NCBI GenBank assembly: GCA_009784975.1
Contig: WQXG01000020.1
Coordinates: 1-46,012, forward strand
Direction of reading: 5' to 3'
DNA length: 46,012 nt
Source of the DNA: Treponema sp.
GTDB lineage: Bacteria; Spirochaetota; Spirochaetia; Treponematales; Breznakiellaceae
Shown here: one piece after another, positions 9,353-17,294 of the stretch
Numbering within the stretch: the stretch's first letter is position 1
Layout of the letters: every line of letters begins with the position of its first letter
Program-made: the position numbers and the translations under genes
Notes under the pieces: generated by a model
Told to the model about the DNA's origin: nothing
The model's input: only the letters and a program-made list of their open reading frames with translations
Databases searched by the model: none

Positions 9353-10522
9353 ATGTTTCGTATTCAAACACTGAATAAAATCTCTCCTATCGGGCTGGAA
9401 CTGTTCAGCAGGGACAAGTATGAAATCGCAAGCGATATTCCCAATCCGGATGCGATTTTGGTGCGCAGCGCAGACATGAACTCAATGGAGATACCGTCCT
9501 CTGTGCTGGCAATTGCCAGGGCAGGAGCCGGATATAACAATATTCCTGTTAAAAAATGCAGCGAAAGCGGGGTAGTGGTATTTAATACTCCCGGCGCAAA
9601 TGCCAATGCTGTTAAAGAACTTGCTCTTGCATCGCTTCTTCTTTCTTCCCGTAATGTAATAGGCGGAATAAACTGGGCTGCTTCACAAGCGGGCAATCCT
9701 GATATTGCAGAACTTGTAGAAAAGGAAAAATCCAAGTATACAGGACCTGAAATTAAGGGAAAGACACTCGGCGTAATCGGGCTTGGCGCAATCGGCGTTA
9801 TGGTTGCCAATGACGCATTGGCTTTAGGCATGAAGGTTATCGGTTTTGATCCGTATATTTCCGTAGATGCCGCATGGAACCTTTCAAGCGAAGTTGCCCG
9901 CGCCGATACCCTGGAAAGCCTTTTAATGAAATCTGATTATGTTACCCTGCACATTCCCCAAAGCGAAGCAACCAAGGGTATTTTGGACGAAGATAAATTC
10001 CGCATAATAAAAAAAGATGCCCGCATTATTAACTTCTCCCGCCAGGCGCTTGTAAAGGATAAGGATGTTGTTGCGGCGCTGGAAAGCGGAAAAATAAGCT
10101 GCTATGTTACGGATTTCCCGTCCCCTGAACTTTTAGCCTGTAAAAAAGTTATTGGTATTCCTCACCTTGGCGCGTCCACACCGGAAGCCGAAGACAACTG
10201 CGCGATAATGGCAGTTAAGCAGCTTATCAATTATCTTGAATACGGCTCTATACGCAATTCTGTTAATTTTCCGCAATGTAAACTTGAACAGCGTTTTCCG
10301 TACAGGCTGCTTGTTGTAAACCGCAATATTCCCAATATGGTTGGGCAAATTACAACAAATCTTGCAAGCGCAAATATTAATATTCAGGATTTAATAAATC
10401 ATCACCGCGATGATTATGGTTTTAGCATTATTGATACTGAGCAGAAAATACCTGATTCTGTACTGGATCAGATTCGTAAAGTAAACGGAATTATCAGGGT
10501 TAGAGCCTGCGTACAAGGATAG
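9353..10522 (+). CDS. serA: D-3-phosphoglycerate dehydrogenase with C-terminal ACT domain
   Basis: The enzyme oxidises 3-phosphoglycerate with NAD to 3-phosphohydroxypyruvate, step one of serine synthesis. The Rossmann fingerprint GVIGLGAIGVMVAND lies near 137-151. The catalytic Arg is in NFSRQALV, and the catalytic His in IPHLGASTPEAEDN. A short ACT domain (about 317-389, beginning RLLVVNRNIPNMVGQIT) suggests feedback control by an amino acid, usually serine. ATG 9353 is chosen because AAGGTG lies 6 nt before it; a GTG start at 9344 is possible. The order serC-serA is one operon. Confidence 0.94.
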   Translation: MFRIQTLNKISPIGLELFSRDKYEIASDIPNPDAILVRSADMNSMEIPSSVLAIARAGAGYNNIPVKKCSESGVVVFNTPGANANAVKELALASLLLSSRNVIGGINWAASQAGNPDIAELVEKEKSKYTGPEIKGKTLGVIGLGAIGVMVANDALALGMKVIGFDPYISVDAAWNLSSEVARADTLESLLMKSDYVTLHIPQSEATKGILDEDKFRIIKKDARIINFSRQALVKDKDVVAALESGKISCYVTDFPSPELLACKKVIGIPHLGASTPEAEDNCAIMAVKQLINYLEYGSIRNSVNFPQCKLEQRFPYRLLVVNRNIPNMVGQITTNLASANINIQDLINHHRDDYGFSIIDTEQKIPDSVLDQIRKVNGIIRVRACVQG

Positions 10523-10534
10523 AAACTCCCGGCG

Positions 10535-11248
10535 ATGGAATTAAGTTTTAAAAGTATAAAAATGGAATTGGTAGTACCCCTGTTTGCAGGGGTGCTGTTG
10601 TCTCTTCTTCCCTGTGCTGCAATCGGCGCGGCTTACGGATATTTTCTTAAAAATGAAGCGCCTCAAATTACAGAAATTAATAATGAAGAAAAAGACGATT
10701 TTCTTTTTTTTGCATCAGAAAAAAAACCGGATCCTGTTTTGGAATATTACCGTAATCCGGATTTTAAGGAATGGGTTGTTGATTTTTTTGCCGGCATTTG
10801 CAGGAGCAGGGAAATAGCGCAGGCAATTCTTGAAAACACAGATCGTTATAATGTGCCGCCTGCGTTGGCTTTTGCATTAAGCTGGGAAGAGAGCAGGTTT
10901 AATCCCCGCGCGATAAACCGCAGTAACCGAGACGGAAGTATCGACCGCGGATTGTTTCAGTTAAATAACCGTTCCTTTCCCCATCTGGAGATACCCGTTT
11001 TTTATGAGATAGAAACAAATGCTCGTTACGGAATCAGCCATTTGCGGCATTGTCTTGATTCCGGAGGCAGTGATGTTTCCGCGCTGGCGATGTACAATGC
11101 CGGGGCGGGAAGGGTAAGGTCGACAGGGGCGCCGCATGTTACGCTAAATTACGCAAGCCGTATTCTGGAAAACCGTCAAAGGATAGAAAGCAGATTTCAC
11201 TCCAGGCTTATTCGAGAAGAGGAAGCGCGGCTGGATTCTCAGTTTTAA
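10535..11248 (+). CDS. Membrane-anchored lytic transglycosylase (SLT domain)
   Basis: The 237-residue protein has an N-terminal hydrophobic segment (about 11-37) that anchors it in or exports it across the inner membrane. An SLT-type peptidoglycan lytic transglycosylase domain fills about 95-225. The catalytic glutamate is E119 in SWEESRFNP. The family motifs GLFQLN and ALAMYNAGAGRV are present. It would cleave the MurNAc-GlcNAc bond for wall remodelling. It lies 12 nt after serA but lacks a good ribosome site at ATG 10535; an internal ATG at 10562 would shorten the N-terminus by 9 residues. A functional link with serine synthesis is not implied. Confidence 0.88.
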   Translation: MELSFKSIKMELVVPLFAGVLLSLLPCAAIGAAYGYFLKNEAPQITEINNEEKDDFLFFASEKKPDPVLEYYRNPDFKEWVVDFFAGICRSREIAQAILENTDRYNVPPALAFALSWEESRFNPRAINRSNRDGSIDRGLFQLNNRSFPHLEIPVFYEIETNARYGISHLRHCLDSGGSDVSALAMYNAGAGRVRSTGAPHVTLNYASRILENRQRIESRFHSRLIREEEARLDSQF

Positions 11249-11250
11249 AA

Positions 11251-11697
11251 CTATTCTGAAAGTATCACAAGAATTTCTTCTGCTGTCTTTGCTTTTAGAA
11301 TTTCTTCGCGTTTTTCGGAACTTTTGAATAAAAGGCTGATTTCTGCCAAAAATTGCAAATGCGGTCCGGTTTTTTCTACGGGAGAAATGGTCATAATGAA
11401 GATCCTGCACGGTTGTTTGTCAAGAGAATTAAAATCAACAGGATTTTCAGAAATTCCGATGCATGCAACCAAATCCTGCGTTGTGGCGGTTTTTCCGTGC
11501 GGGATGGCTATCCCGTGTTTCATACCGGTGGACATTTTTTCTTCCCTGTCCATTACTGCCGCAAAAGCAGCGTCCCTGTCCTGGATTTTCCCGGTTCTGA
11601 CAAGAATATCAAGCAATTCGTTGATAATTTCTTTCTTTGTGGTGCCCTTCAGGTGAAGGTCTATGGTATCGGTGCTTATTACTGTCTTGAGGTTCAT
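11251..11697 (-). CDS. ptsN: PTS EIIA domain protein (PtsN/fructose type)
   Basis: The single 148-residue EIIA domain has the phospho-accepting His67 in HGIAIPHGKT, the hallmark of fructose/mannitol and nitrogen-type EIIA. No EIIB or EIIC is fused or adjacent, so a regulatory PtsN-like role is more likely than sugar transport. The gene is convergent with the lytic transglycosylase (2 nt apart) and divergent from the sugar ABC operon, so it could signal carbon status to that locus. Its promoter places the predicted transcription start on the A of the ATG, and there is no Shine-Dalgarno. The symbol is at family level. Confidence 0.87.
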   Translation of the reverse strand: MNLKTVISTDTIDLHLKGTTKKEIINELLDILVRTGKIQDRDAAFAAVMDREEKMSTGMKHGIAIPHGKTATTQDLVACIGISENPVDFNSLDKQPCRIFIMTISPVEKTGPHLQFLAEISLLFKSSEKREEILKAKTAEEILVILSE

Positions 11698-11703
11698 GCA
11701 ATA

Positions 11704-11732
11704 ATTGTAACCTCAAAATTTCTGTAAGTCAA
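11704..11732 (-). promoter_or_regulatory. Leaderless promoter of the ptsN-like gene
   Basis: On the minus strand, TTGACT (11732-11727) is followed by 17 nt, TACAAT (11709-11704), then exactly 6 nt (TATTGC) and the ATG at 11697. The predicted +1 coincides with the start codon. Confidence 0.7.
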
Positions 11733-11766
11733 TGAATTTTTGGTGGATTTAATGAGAAACCCATTG

Positions 11767-11772
11767 TATAAT
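11767..11772 (+). promoter_or_regulatory. -10 box close to the sugar permease start
   Basis: A perfect TATAAT ends 5 nt before the ATG at 11778. No Shine-Dalgarno is seen and the -35 is weak (TGGATT at 11744-11749, 17-nt spacing). It may need an activator, and the mRNA may be leaderless. Confidence 0.5.
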
Positions 11773-11777
11773 GCTTT

Positions 11778-12692
11778 ATGCGCAGGACTTTGACCGCTAA
11801 ACGCCTTTTTAATCAACGGTACCTTCTATTAATGTCCGTTCCGTTCATTGTATGGCTTGTGGTATTTAAATATATTCCCATTTGGGGATGGACAATGGCT
11901 TTTCAGGACTATAAGCCCCACCTTGGTTTTTTTGATCAAACATGGGTGGGTTTTAGGTACTTTAAGGAATTGTTTAATGCTCCCCTTTTTTATCAGGCTT
12001 TGCAAAATACGCTGGGAATGAGTATTCTGGGGCTGGTTTTCGGCACCGTTTCCGCGCTTGGTTTTGCGCTCCTTTTAAATGAACTGCGTTTTCTTTCCTT
12101 TAAACGGTTTACCCAGACAGTTTCCTATTTGCCGCATTTTGTGTCGTGGGTAGTTACGGCAAATATAGTTACTTCTCTGTTATCCATAAACGGTCCCATA
12201 AACGAAATCCTTGTTTCGCTTAAAATAATCAGTGAGCCCATTAATGTAATGATTAAACCGGAATATTTTTGGTGGCTTGTGGTTTTTTCGGATATCTGGA
12301 AAGAAACAGGCTGGAATGCAATTATTTACCTTGCAGCAATGACAGGGATAGACAGTCAGGTATACGAGGCGGCAGAAATTGACGGGGCAAACCGTATTCA
12401 AAAAGTGTTTTTTATTACCCTGCCGGGCATCAGCACTACGATCTTTATCCTGCTAATTCTTAACATCGGCAATCTTGTTAACATTGGTTTTGAAAAACAA
12501 TTCCTGCTCGGCAATGCGGTAACCGCTACCAAAGCGCTTGTTCTGGATAAATACGCGCTGGATTACGGTATAGGACTTTTCAGGTTTTCTTTTGGAACTG
12601 CGATAGGTATATTCAAATCTGTTGTAAGTATTATTCTGCTGTTCGCCGCGAATTATCTGATAAAGAAATCCGGCAGGGGAAAACTTTTTTAG
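11778..12692 (+). CDS. Carbohydrate ABC transporter permease, LplB-like
   Basis: The 304-residue inner-membrane protein has about six helices. Its N-terminal style (RYLLLMSVPFIVWLVVFKYI, then GWTMAFQDYKP) is typical of LplB/YtcP-partner permeases for complex oligosaccharides. The ATPase-docking EAA loop is YEAAEIDGANRIQKVFFITLP (about 195-215). It pairs with the next gene (10-nt gap) and the binding lipoprotein at 13639. It probably imports the oligosaccharides cleaved by the downstream glycosidases. No ATPase gene is present, so a shared MsmK-type ATPase encoded elsewhere is inferred. Confidence 0.9.
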   Translation: MRRTLTAKRLFNQRYLLLMSVPFIVWLVVFKYIPIWGWTMAFQDYKPHLGFFDQTWVGFRYFKELFNAPLFYQALQNTLGMSILGLVFGTVSALGFALLLNELRFLSFKRFTQTVSYLPHFVSWVVTANIVTSLLSINGPINEILVSLKIISEPINVMIKPEYFWWLVVFSDIWKETGWNAIIYLAAMTGIDSQVYEAAEIDGANRIQKVFFITLPGISTTIFILLILNIGNLVNIGFEKQFLLGNAVTATKALVLDKYALDYGIGLFRFSFGTAIGIFKSVVSIILLFAANYLIKKSGRGKLF

Positions 12693-12702
12693 GGAGCATT
12701 AA

Positions 12703-13584
12703 ATGAGACGGCGTTTATCTGTTGCGGACATTCTTATTATTCTGTTTATGCTCTATGTTATAGTTATCACTCTTTATCCGTTTTTAAATATACTTGCAAA
12801 ATCATTAAACGATCCGGTTGATACTGTTAAGGGCGGTATTCATTTATACCCAAGAGCTTTTACTCTGCAAAATTATATTGGCTTGTTTGAAAGCGGAAGT
12901 AATTTGCCTGCGGCTTTTAGAATGTCGGTATTAAGAACTGTGATTGGAACTCTTACAGGAGTTTTATGCTGCGCCATGTTTGCGTTTCCCTTAAGCCGGG
13001 AAGATTTTGTTTTTAGAAGATCTTTTACAATTATTTTGGTTGTTACCATGTACATAGGCGGAGGACTGATACCTGATTTTCTGCTTATCAGAAAACTGGG
13101 GCTTATCAATAATTTCTGGGTATATATTATTCCCTGGCTGATTAATGCATTTAATGTTGTTGTTATACGCGCCTACATTGATACCATTCCTGCGTCATTG
13201 CAGGAATCTGCAAGAATCGACGGCGCCAATGACATTGTAATATTTTTCAGGATTATTTTTCCGCTGTGTAAACCGGTACTCGCTACCATTGCCCTTTTTA
13301 TCGCGGTAGGACAATGGAACAGCTGGTTTGATACTTACCTGTATGCGCGCGGCTCCAACGCCCTTTCTACGCTTCAGTTTGAGCTTATGAAAGTTTTGGA
13401 CAGCGCGTCGGCAATGGGTGCGCAGGTTGATATTTATTCCGAAGGAATAAGGCAGGCAAGAAGAAATCCGGAAGCGTTAAAAATGGCAATTACAATTATT
13501 GCGACAGTTCCTATTTTACTGGTATATCCGTTTTTACAGAAATATTTTGTATCAGGAATAACATTGGGAGCAGTTAAAGAGTGA
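12703..13584 (+). CDS. Carbohydrate ABC transporter permease, YtcP-like
   Basis: The 293-residue second permease of the importer has six predicted helices. MSVLRTVIGTLTGVLCCAMFAFPLSR and an EAA loop (LQESARIDGANDIVIFFRIIF, about 166-186) are visible. The C-terminus ends in KYFVSGITLGAVKE, the typical end of this family. The ATG has AGGGAG upstream at good spacing. It forms the heterodimeric channel with the LplB-like subunit and is followed 54 nt later by the binding-protein gene. Confidence 0.9.
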   Translation: MRRRLSVADILIILFMLYVIVITLYPFLNILAKSLNDPVDTVKGGIHLYPRAFTLQNYIGLFESGSNLPAAFRMSVLRTVIGTLTGVLCCAMFAFPLSREDFVFRRSFTIILVVTMYIGGGLIPDFLLIRKLGLINNFWVYIIPWLINAFNVVVIRAYIDTIPASLQESARIDGANDIVIFFRIIFPLCKPVLATIALFIAVGQWNSWFDTYLYARGSNALSTLQFELMKVLDSASAMGAQVDIYSEGIRQARRNPEALKMAITIIATVPILLVYPFLQKYFVSGITLGAVKE

Positions 13585-13638
13585 GCAATGAACAAAGAAC
13601 AGAGAGATTGTTTTTATAATATTTTATAGGAGTTTAAA

Positions 13639-15288
13639 ATGAAAAGATTGGTATTGTTTGTTTTTGTTTTGGTTTTGCTGGCGGGAATTGCCGGTTGTTC
13701 CAGGAGCGCGGGCAGTTTTGGACCTACTACGGCAGGAACCAAAAAACCTATCACTTTTACGTTTCATAACGAAGACGCAGTGGAAGATATGCCCTTTGAT
13801 GATCCTGTGGCAAAAAGAATTACAGAGCTTACGGGAGTTGTTCTTAGGGTGCAGCGCCCTGTCGGCGGAGATCAGCAGTCCATTCCATTAATGCTCGCTT
13901 CCGGTCAGTATCCCGATATAATTTTTGCAAAGGGAAATATTGGAATGTTAATTGAAGCGGGAGCTGTTATTCCGCTTGATGAGCTAATCGAAAAAAGAGG
14001 GAATAATTTAAAAGACCTTTACGGTGATCAGATAGGACGGCTTCGCAATTCTGCAGAAGATCCGCGTATTTATACAGTGGGAACATTCGGCGTTAAAAAC
14101 GCAATTTGGCAGACAGACGGAACTTTGCAGCTGCAGCATGCGGTTTTAAAAGAGCTAGGTTATCCTCAAATGAAAACTTTAAATGATTACGAGCAGGCAA
14201 TAAAGAGATATATGGCAAGGTATCCTGTTATTAACGGACGCAGAACCATCGGCTTTTCTTTATTGATTGATACATGGCAATGGTATATCAGCCTGTCAAA
14301 CCCAAGCTGTTTTCTTCTTGGCTATGCGGATGACGGACAGTGGGTAGTAAACCGCGATACCCTTGAAGCGACATATAAATTTTTAGTTCCGGATTCCAGG
14401 CTGTATTATCAATGGCTTAACCGGATGAATGCAGAAGGTATTCTTGATCCGGAATCGTTTACGCATAAAGAAGATGAATGGCAGGCAAAAATTGCTTCCG
14501 GCAGGGTGCTTGGCATTGCGTATCCCAGATGGGGTTATGACAGCGCAAGGGTTTCTCTTGTAAATGACGGTTTGGATGAAAGAACTTTTGCGTATCTTCC
14601 AATCACAATTAATGAAAGATATACAAATGCCTCCCTGCAGGATTATGGTTTTGCCGGCGGATGGGGTATCTCGATTACCAGCAGCTGCAGGGATCCGGAA
14701 AGGGCTTTTGAATTCCTTGACTGGCTGTGCAGCGAAGAAGCGCAGAAACTTATCAACTGGGGAATTGAAGGTGTTAATTATATTGTTGTTGACGGCAAGC
14801 GGATTGTTCCGGAAGAAGAACAGCGCCGGGCAGATACCGATCCGGATTACTCAATTAAAACCGGAGTAGGCCGCTGGGTGCATCCGTTTCCGCAAAGGGG
14901 AAATATGCATATTGATTCTACCGGAAACTTTATTACCCGTGACAGCCCGGAAAGAATTAAGCAAAATTATCTTGATGTAGAAAGAGAAACCCTTGCGGCT
15001 TACGGGGCGGATATGTGGATAGATCTTTTCCCGTCAAGTGAATCACTTGGCATATCAAGGCACGGACAGGCATGGCAATACGCGCTTCCTCCGGATTTAC
15101 AGGCAAAAGTTGTAGAAGCGGACAACTACATGAAGAACGCTCTTGCAAATATTGTGCTGGGAAGACCGGAAAACTTTAATACAGCATGGCAGAGAATACA
15201 GCAGGATTTAATACGCATGGGGATAGAAGACGCAAACAGAGCCATGACACAGATGATTAGAAGCAAAGTGGAGCTCTGGAACAGGTAA
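13639..15288 (+). CDS. Oligosaccharide-binding lipoprotein (LipO/SBP family 1)
   Basis: The 549-residue lipoprotein has a signal ending in AGIAGC, lipid Cys20. Its size and features, such as LMLASGQYPDIIFAKGN and GWGISITSSCRDPERAFEFLDWLCSE, match large LipO-type binding proteins that work with LplB/YtcP permeases. AGGAG precedes the ATG. The stop codon overlaps the GH42 start (TAATG at 15286-15290), coupling translation of import and hydrolysis. The ligand is inferred from the neighbours to be xyloglucan- or galactoside-type oligosaccharides. Confidence 0.9.
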   Translation: MKRLVLFVFVLVLLAGIAGCSRSAGSFGPTTAGTKKPITFTFHNEDAVEDMPFDDPVAKRITELTGVVLRVQRPVGGDQQSIPLMLASGQYPDIIFAKGNIGMLIEAGAVIPLDELIEKRGNNLKDLYGDQIGRLRNSAEDPRIYTVGTFGVKNAIWQTDGTLQLQHAVLKELGYPQMKTLNDYEQAIKRYMARYPVINGRRTIGFSLLIDTWQWYISLSNPSCFLLGYADDGQWVVNRDTLEATYKFLVPDSRLYYQWLNRMNAEGILDPESFTHKEDEWQAKIASGRVLGIAYPRWGYDSARVSLVNDGLDERTFAYLPITINERYTNASLQDYGFAGGWGISITSSCRDPERAFEFLDWLCSEEAQKLINWGIEGVNYIVVDGKRIVPEEEQRRADTDPDYSIKTGVGRWVHPFPQRGNMHIDSTGNFITRDSPERIKQNYLDVERETLAAYGADMWIDLFPSSESLGISRHGQAWQYALPPDLQAKVVEADNYMKNALANIVLGRPENFNTAWQRIQQDLIRMGIEDANRAMTQMIRSKVELWNR

Positions 15289-17294
15289 TGTTAACCGTAA
15301 ACAAAGTTCTGTACGGAGGAGACTATAATCCCGAACAATGGTCCAAAGAAACATGGAAAGAAGACCGGCGTCTTTTGGCTCTTGCCGGGATAGATACAGT
15401 TACAATAAATGTTTTTAGCTGGGCTTTATTGCAGCCGTCCGAAGACGAATATAATTTTTCTATCCTTGATGAGATTGTAGATACAGTATCAAAAGCAGGC
15501 ATGAAGATTTGTCTTGCTACTGCTACAGCAACTCATCCTGCATGGATGGCGCGCAAATATCCTGATATTTTACGGGTTACAATCGAAGGCGCAAAACGCA
15601 AGTTCGGCGCCCGGCAGAATTCCTGCCCCAACAGCCCGACATACCGCCTGTACAGCGTAAGGCTTGCAAAAAAGCTTGCAGAGCGTTACGGAAAACTGGA
15701 AAATCTGATTGCCTGGCATGTGAGCAATGAATACGAAGGAAGCTGCTATTGTGATAATTGCGAAAAAGCTTTTAGAAAATGGCTTGAACAAAAATATAAA
15801 ACCATTGATGCGCTGAACAGGGCATGGAACTCTTCTTTTTGGGGGCACACCTATTATAGCTGGGATGATATATCAGCCCCGAATTATTTGTGCGAAGAAT
15901 GGCATCCGGGGCGTACCGCTTGCCAGATACAATCAATTGATTACCGGCGTTTTAATTCAGACAGCCTTCTTGAATGTTTTCGCGGCGAGGCTCAGGTTTT
16001 AAAAGAAATTACGGCGAATGTTCCCGTGACAACAAATATGATGGGCAGCTATTGGTTCCTTGATTATTTTAAATGGGGAAAATACGTTGATTTTATTTCC
16101 TGGGACAATTATCCGTCGCCCGGCACTCCCTACACCCGCACTGCTATGAACCATGCGCTCATGCGCGGATGCGGAGACGGAAAACCTTTTATGCTCATGG
16201 AGCAGACTCCCAGCGTTACCAACTGGCAGCCGTACAATGCTCTTAAACGCCCCGGCATCATGAGGCTGTGGAGTTATCAGGCGCTGGCGCACGGCTCTGA
16301 TACGGTTATGTTTTTTCAGATGCGCCGTTCCCGCGGATGCTGCGAAAAATTCCACGGAGCGGTTATTGATCACTGCGGTCATGAGAACACAAGAGTTTTC
16401 CGCGAAATTGCCGCTCTTGGAGAAGAATTAAAAAAACTGGAAGATGCATTTACAGGCAGCCGTCTTAAATCCGATGCGGCAGTTTTGTTTGACTGGGACA
16501 ATTGGTGGGCTTCCGCTTTGTCAGCAGGTCCAACCATCGACATGAACTACCCGGAAGAAGTTTTCCGTTTCTATGATGCCCTTGCAAGAAAAAACATTTC
16601 CGCCGACATCATCGGCATTGGCACTTCTCTTGATACTTACAAGCTGCTCTTTGCTCCAATTCTGTACATGATAAAACCCGGCTATGCGCAGAAACTTTCC
16701 GCCTTTGTTCAAAACGGCGGCATACTTGTTACAACTTATTTTTCCGGTATGGCAGACGAAAACGATCTTGTAACAATTAGCGGCTATCCCGGAGAGCTGC
16801 GTTCCCTTTGCGGTTTGTGGGTGGAAGAAACGGACGCTCTTCCTCCCGAACAGACAAACAAACTAATCTGCAAAGAAGGTGCTCTTGCTGGAACCTGGAA
16901 ATCAGACATGCTGTACGACATTATTCATCCAGAAGGAGCCCAAACAATTGCCTGTTACGGCGAAGATTTTTACGCGGGGACCCCCGCTGTCTGCCGCAAC
17001 TATTACGGTAAAGGGCAGGTGTGGTATTTGGGCTCACGCCCGGATACGCAATTCCTGGATCGCCTTGTTTCTCTTGTTTGCGATGACTGTAATATTGAGC
17101 CGGTTTTCCCCGCGCAGGAAGGAATAGAAGCAACCCGCCGCGGCGATATTGTTTTTGTGCTGAATCATAACAAGGAAGAGACAGAGATAGTTATTCCTTT
17201 TGCGTGCTGCGATCTGCTGAGAGATACGCAATTTGCCGCCGGTCAGAAATATTTGCTTTCCGCTGCGGGAGTGCTGGTGTTAAGGAAAGGTTAG
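15288..17294 (+). CDS. GH42 beta-galactosidase
   Basis: The 668-residue enzyme starts KVLYGGDYNPEQW, the GH42 N-terminal signature. The proposed acid/base is E148 (HVSNEYEGS) and the nucleophile E305 (FMLMEQTP). The zinc-site cysteines of the family are present: C113 and C153, C155, C158. The trimerisation/beta-galactosidase domain and a short C-terminal domain follow. No signal peptide, so it is cytoplasmic and would remove beta-galactosyl side groups after import. It overlaps the binding-protein gene by 1 nt and the kinase stop on the opposite strand by 4 nt. Confidence 0.95.
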   Translation: MLTVNKVLYGGDYNPEQWSKETWKEDRRLLALAGIDTVTINVFSWALLQPSEDEYNFSILDEIVDTVSKAGMKICLATATATHPAWMARKYPDILRVTIEGAKRKFGARQNSCPNSPTYRLYSVRLAKKLAERYGKLENLIAWHVSNEYEGSCYCDNCEKAFRKWLEQKYKTIDALNRAWNSSFWGHTYYSWDDISAPNYLCEEWHPGRTACQIQSIDYRRFNSDSLLECFRGEAQVLKEITANVPVTTNMMGSYWFLDYFKWGKYVDFISWDNYPSPGTPYTRTAMNHALMRGCGDGKPFMLMEQTPSVTNWQPYNALKRPGIMRLWSYQALAHGSDTVMFFQMRRSRGCCEKFHGAVIDHCGHENTRVFREIAALGEELKKLEDAFTGSRLKSDAAVLFDWDNWWASALSAGPTIDMNYPEEVFRFYDALARKNISADIIGIGTSLDTYKLLFAPILYMIKPGYAQKLSAFVQNGGILVTTYFSGMADENDLVTISGYPGELRSLCGLWVEETDALPPEQTNKLICKEGALAGTWKSDMLYDIIHPEGAQTIACYGEDFYAGTPAVCRNYYGKGQVWYLGSRPDTQFLDRLVSLVCDDCNIEPVFPAQEGIEATRRGDIVFVLNHNKEETEIVIPFACCDLLRDTQFAAGQKYLLSAAGVLVLRKG

